Below are positions 38,019-38,091 of a DNA stretch of 38,091 nucleotides, in pieces. Source of the stretch: an uncultured Oscillospiraceae bacterium (lineage in GTDB: Bacteria > Bacillota > Clostridia > Oscillospirales > Oscillospiraceae). A program made the translations under genes and the position numbers. Positions within the stretch are counted from its first letter, which is position 1; every line of letters begins with the position of its first letter. Under the pieces are notes generated by a model that ran no database searches, was not told the origin of the DNA, and was given only the letters and a program-made list of their open reading frames with translations. The stretch spans positions 1-38,091 of the forward strand of contig CAKTKU010000019.1 of NCBI GenBank assembly GCA_934572335.1, read 5' to 3'.

Positions 38019-38088
38019 TTTGAGGGGGCAAGGCCCGCCTCAAATTGGATAAACCGCCGTCGAAAGCCTTGATACATCAAGGCTTTCG
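38019..38088. other. Two consecutive hairpins at the right window edge
   Basis: TTTGAGG (38019-38025) pairs with CCTCAAA (38038-38044), continuing inward as GGGC/GCCC with one bulged base. CGAAAGCCTTGA (38061-38072) pairs with TCAAGGCTTTCG (38077-38088), loop TACA. Neither has a clear U tract within view. No gene was seen in 37962-38091. Confidence 0.6.
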
Positions 38089-38091
38089 GTA

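Overview
The window looks like a chromosomal stretch from a GC-rich, spore-former-related member of the Clostridia, most like the gut Oscillospiraceae/Ruminococcaceae group; the genus cannot be fixed from the sequence. Evidence: AGGAGG-type ribosome binding sites, TTGACA-N17-TATAAT promoters, a Spo0H-like sigma factor (SigH), a SpoVB-like flippase, a YerC/TrpR-like regulator, a CIRCE operator, and FMN and glycine riboswitches with intrinsic terminators. It is almost all ordinary chromosome: no transposase, integrase, prophage or CRISPR array was seen.

Left part (1-6,100): a truncated tRNA-Val(UAC); a leftward operon yerC, methyltransferase, hslO; a rightward pair nfeD and SPFH/stomatin; then a eukaryotic-type hexokinase with a D-2-hydroxyacid dehydrogenase. 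Region 6,100-9,060 reads leftward: alanine racemase, a translationally coupled sensor kinase that has no response regulator, and a hexapeptide acetyltransferase. Region 9,130-13,290 reads rightward: a polar amino acid ABC importer whose promoter carries an ARG-box-like operator, a CIRCE-controlled small heat shock protein, and tatD.

Middle (13,290-24,480): tatD and capA converge on an AT-rich spacer holding a 14-bp, indel-free degenerate tandem array. Leftward capA and a K+-dependent membrane pyrophosphatase follow. A 779-bp intergenic region has two promoters with no obvious gene and a highly structured leader in front of a wall-anchored Ig-like surface protein. Then come an RluA-type pseudouridine synthase, plsY, and a response regulator - histidine kinase - HtrA operon resembling CssRS-HtrA secretion-stress modules.

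Right part (24,480-38,091): a singlet glycine riboswitch controls an AgcS-type Na+/amino acid symporter; then a Zn-dependent phospholipase C-like protein, a SLOG/DUF1273 protein, and an FMN riboswitch controlling ribU. The SLOG gene and ribU fire from divergent promoters with overlapping -35 boxes. Leftward genes follow: SpoVB-like flippase; ferredoxin-type aldo/keto reductase, apbE, recG; D-lyxose isomerase-like gene with sigH; and a three-gene DNA-damage cassette (Y-family polymerase, YolD-like protein, LexA-like self-cleaving repressor) with palindromic candidate operators at its promoter and at the neighbouring isomerase promoter.

The most unusual items are the 14-bp phased array, the damage cassette with its palindromes, the racemase-kinase coupling, the structured leader with a four-codon upstream ORF, and the hairpin inserted in the FMN aptamer. 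All functional statements come from reading motifs by eye; no database search was run.
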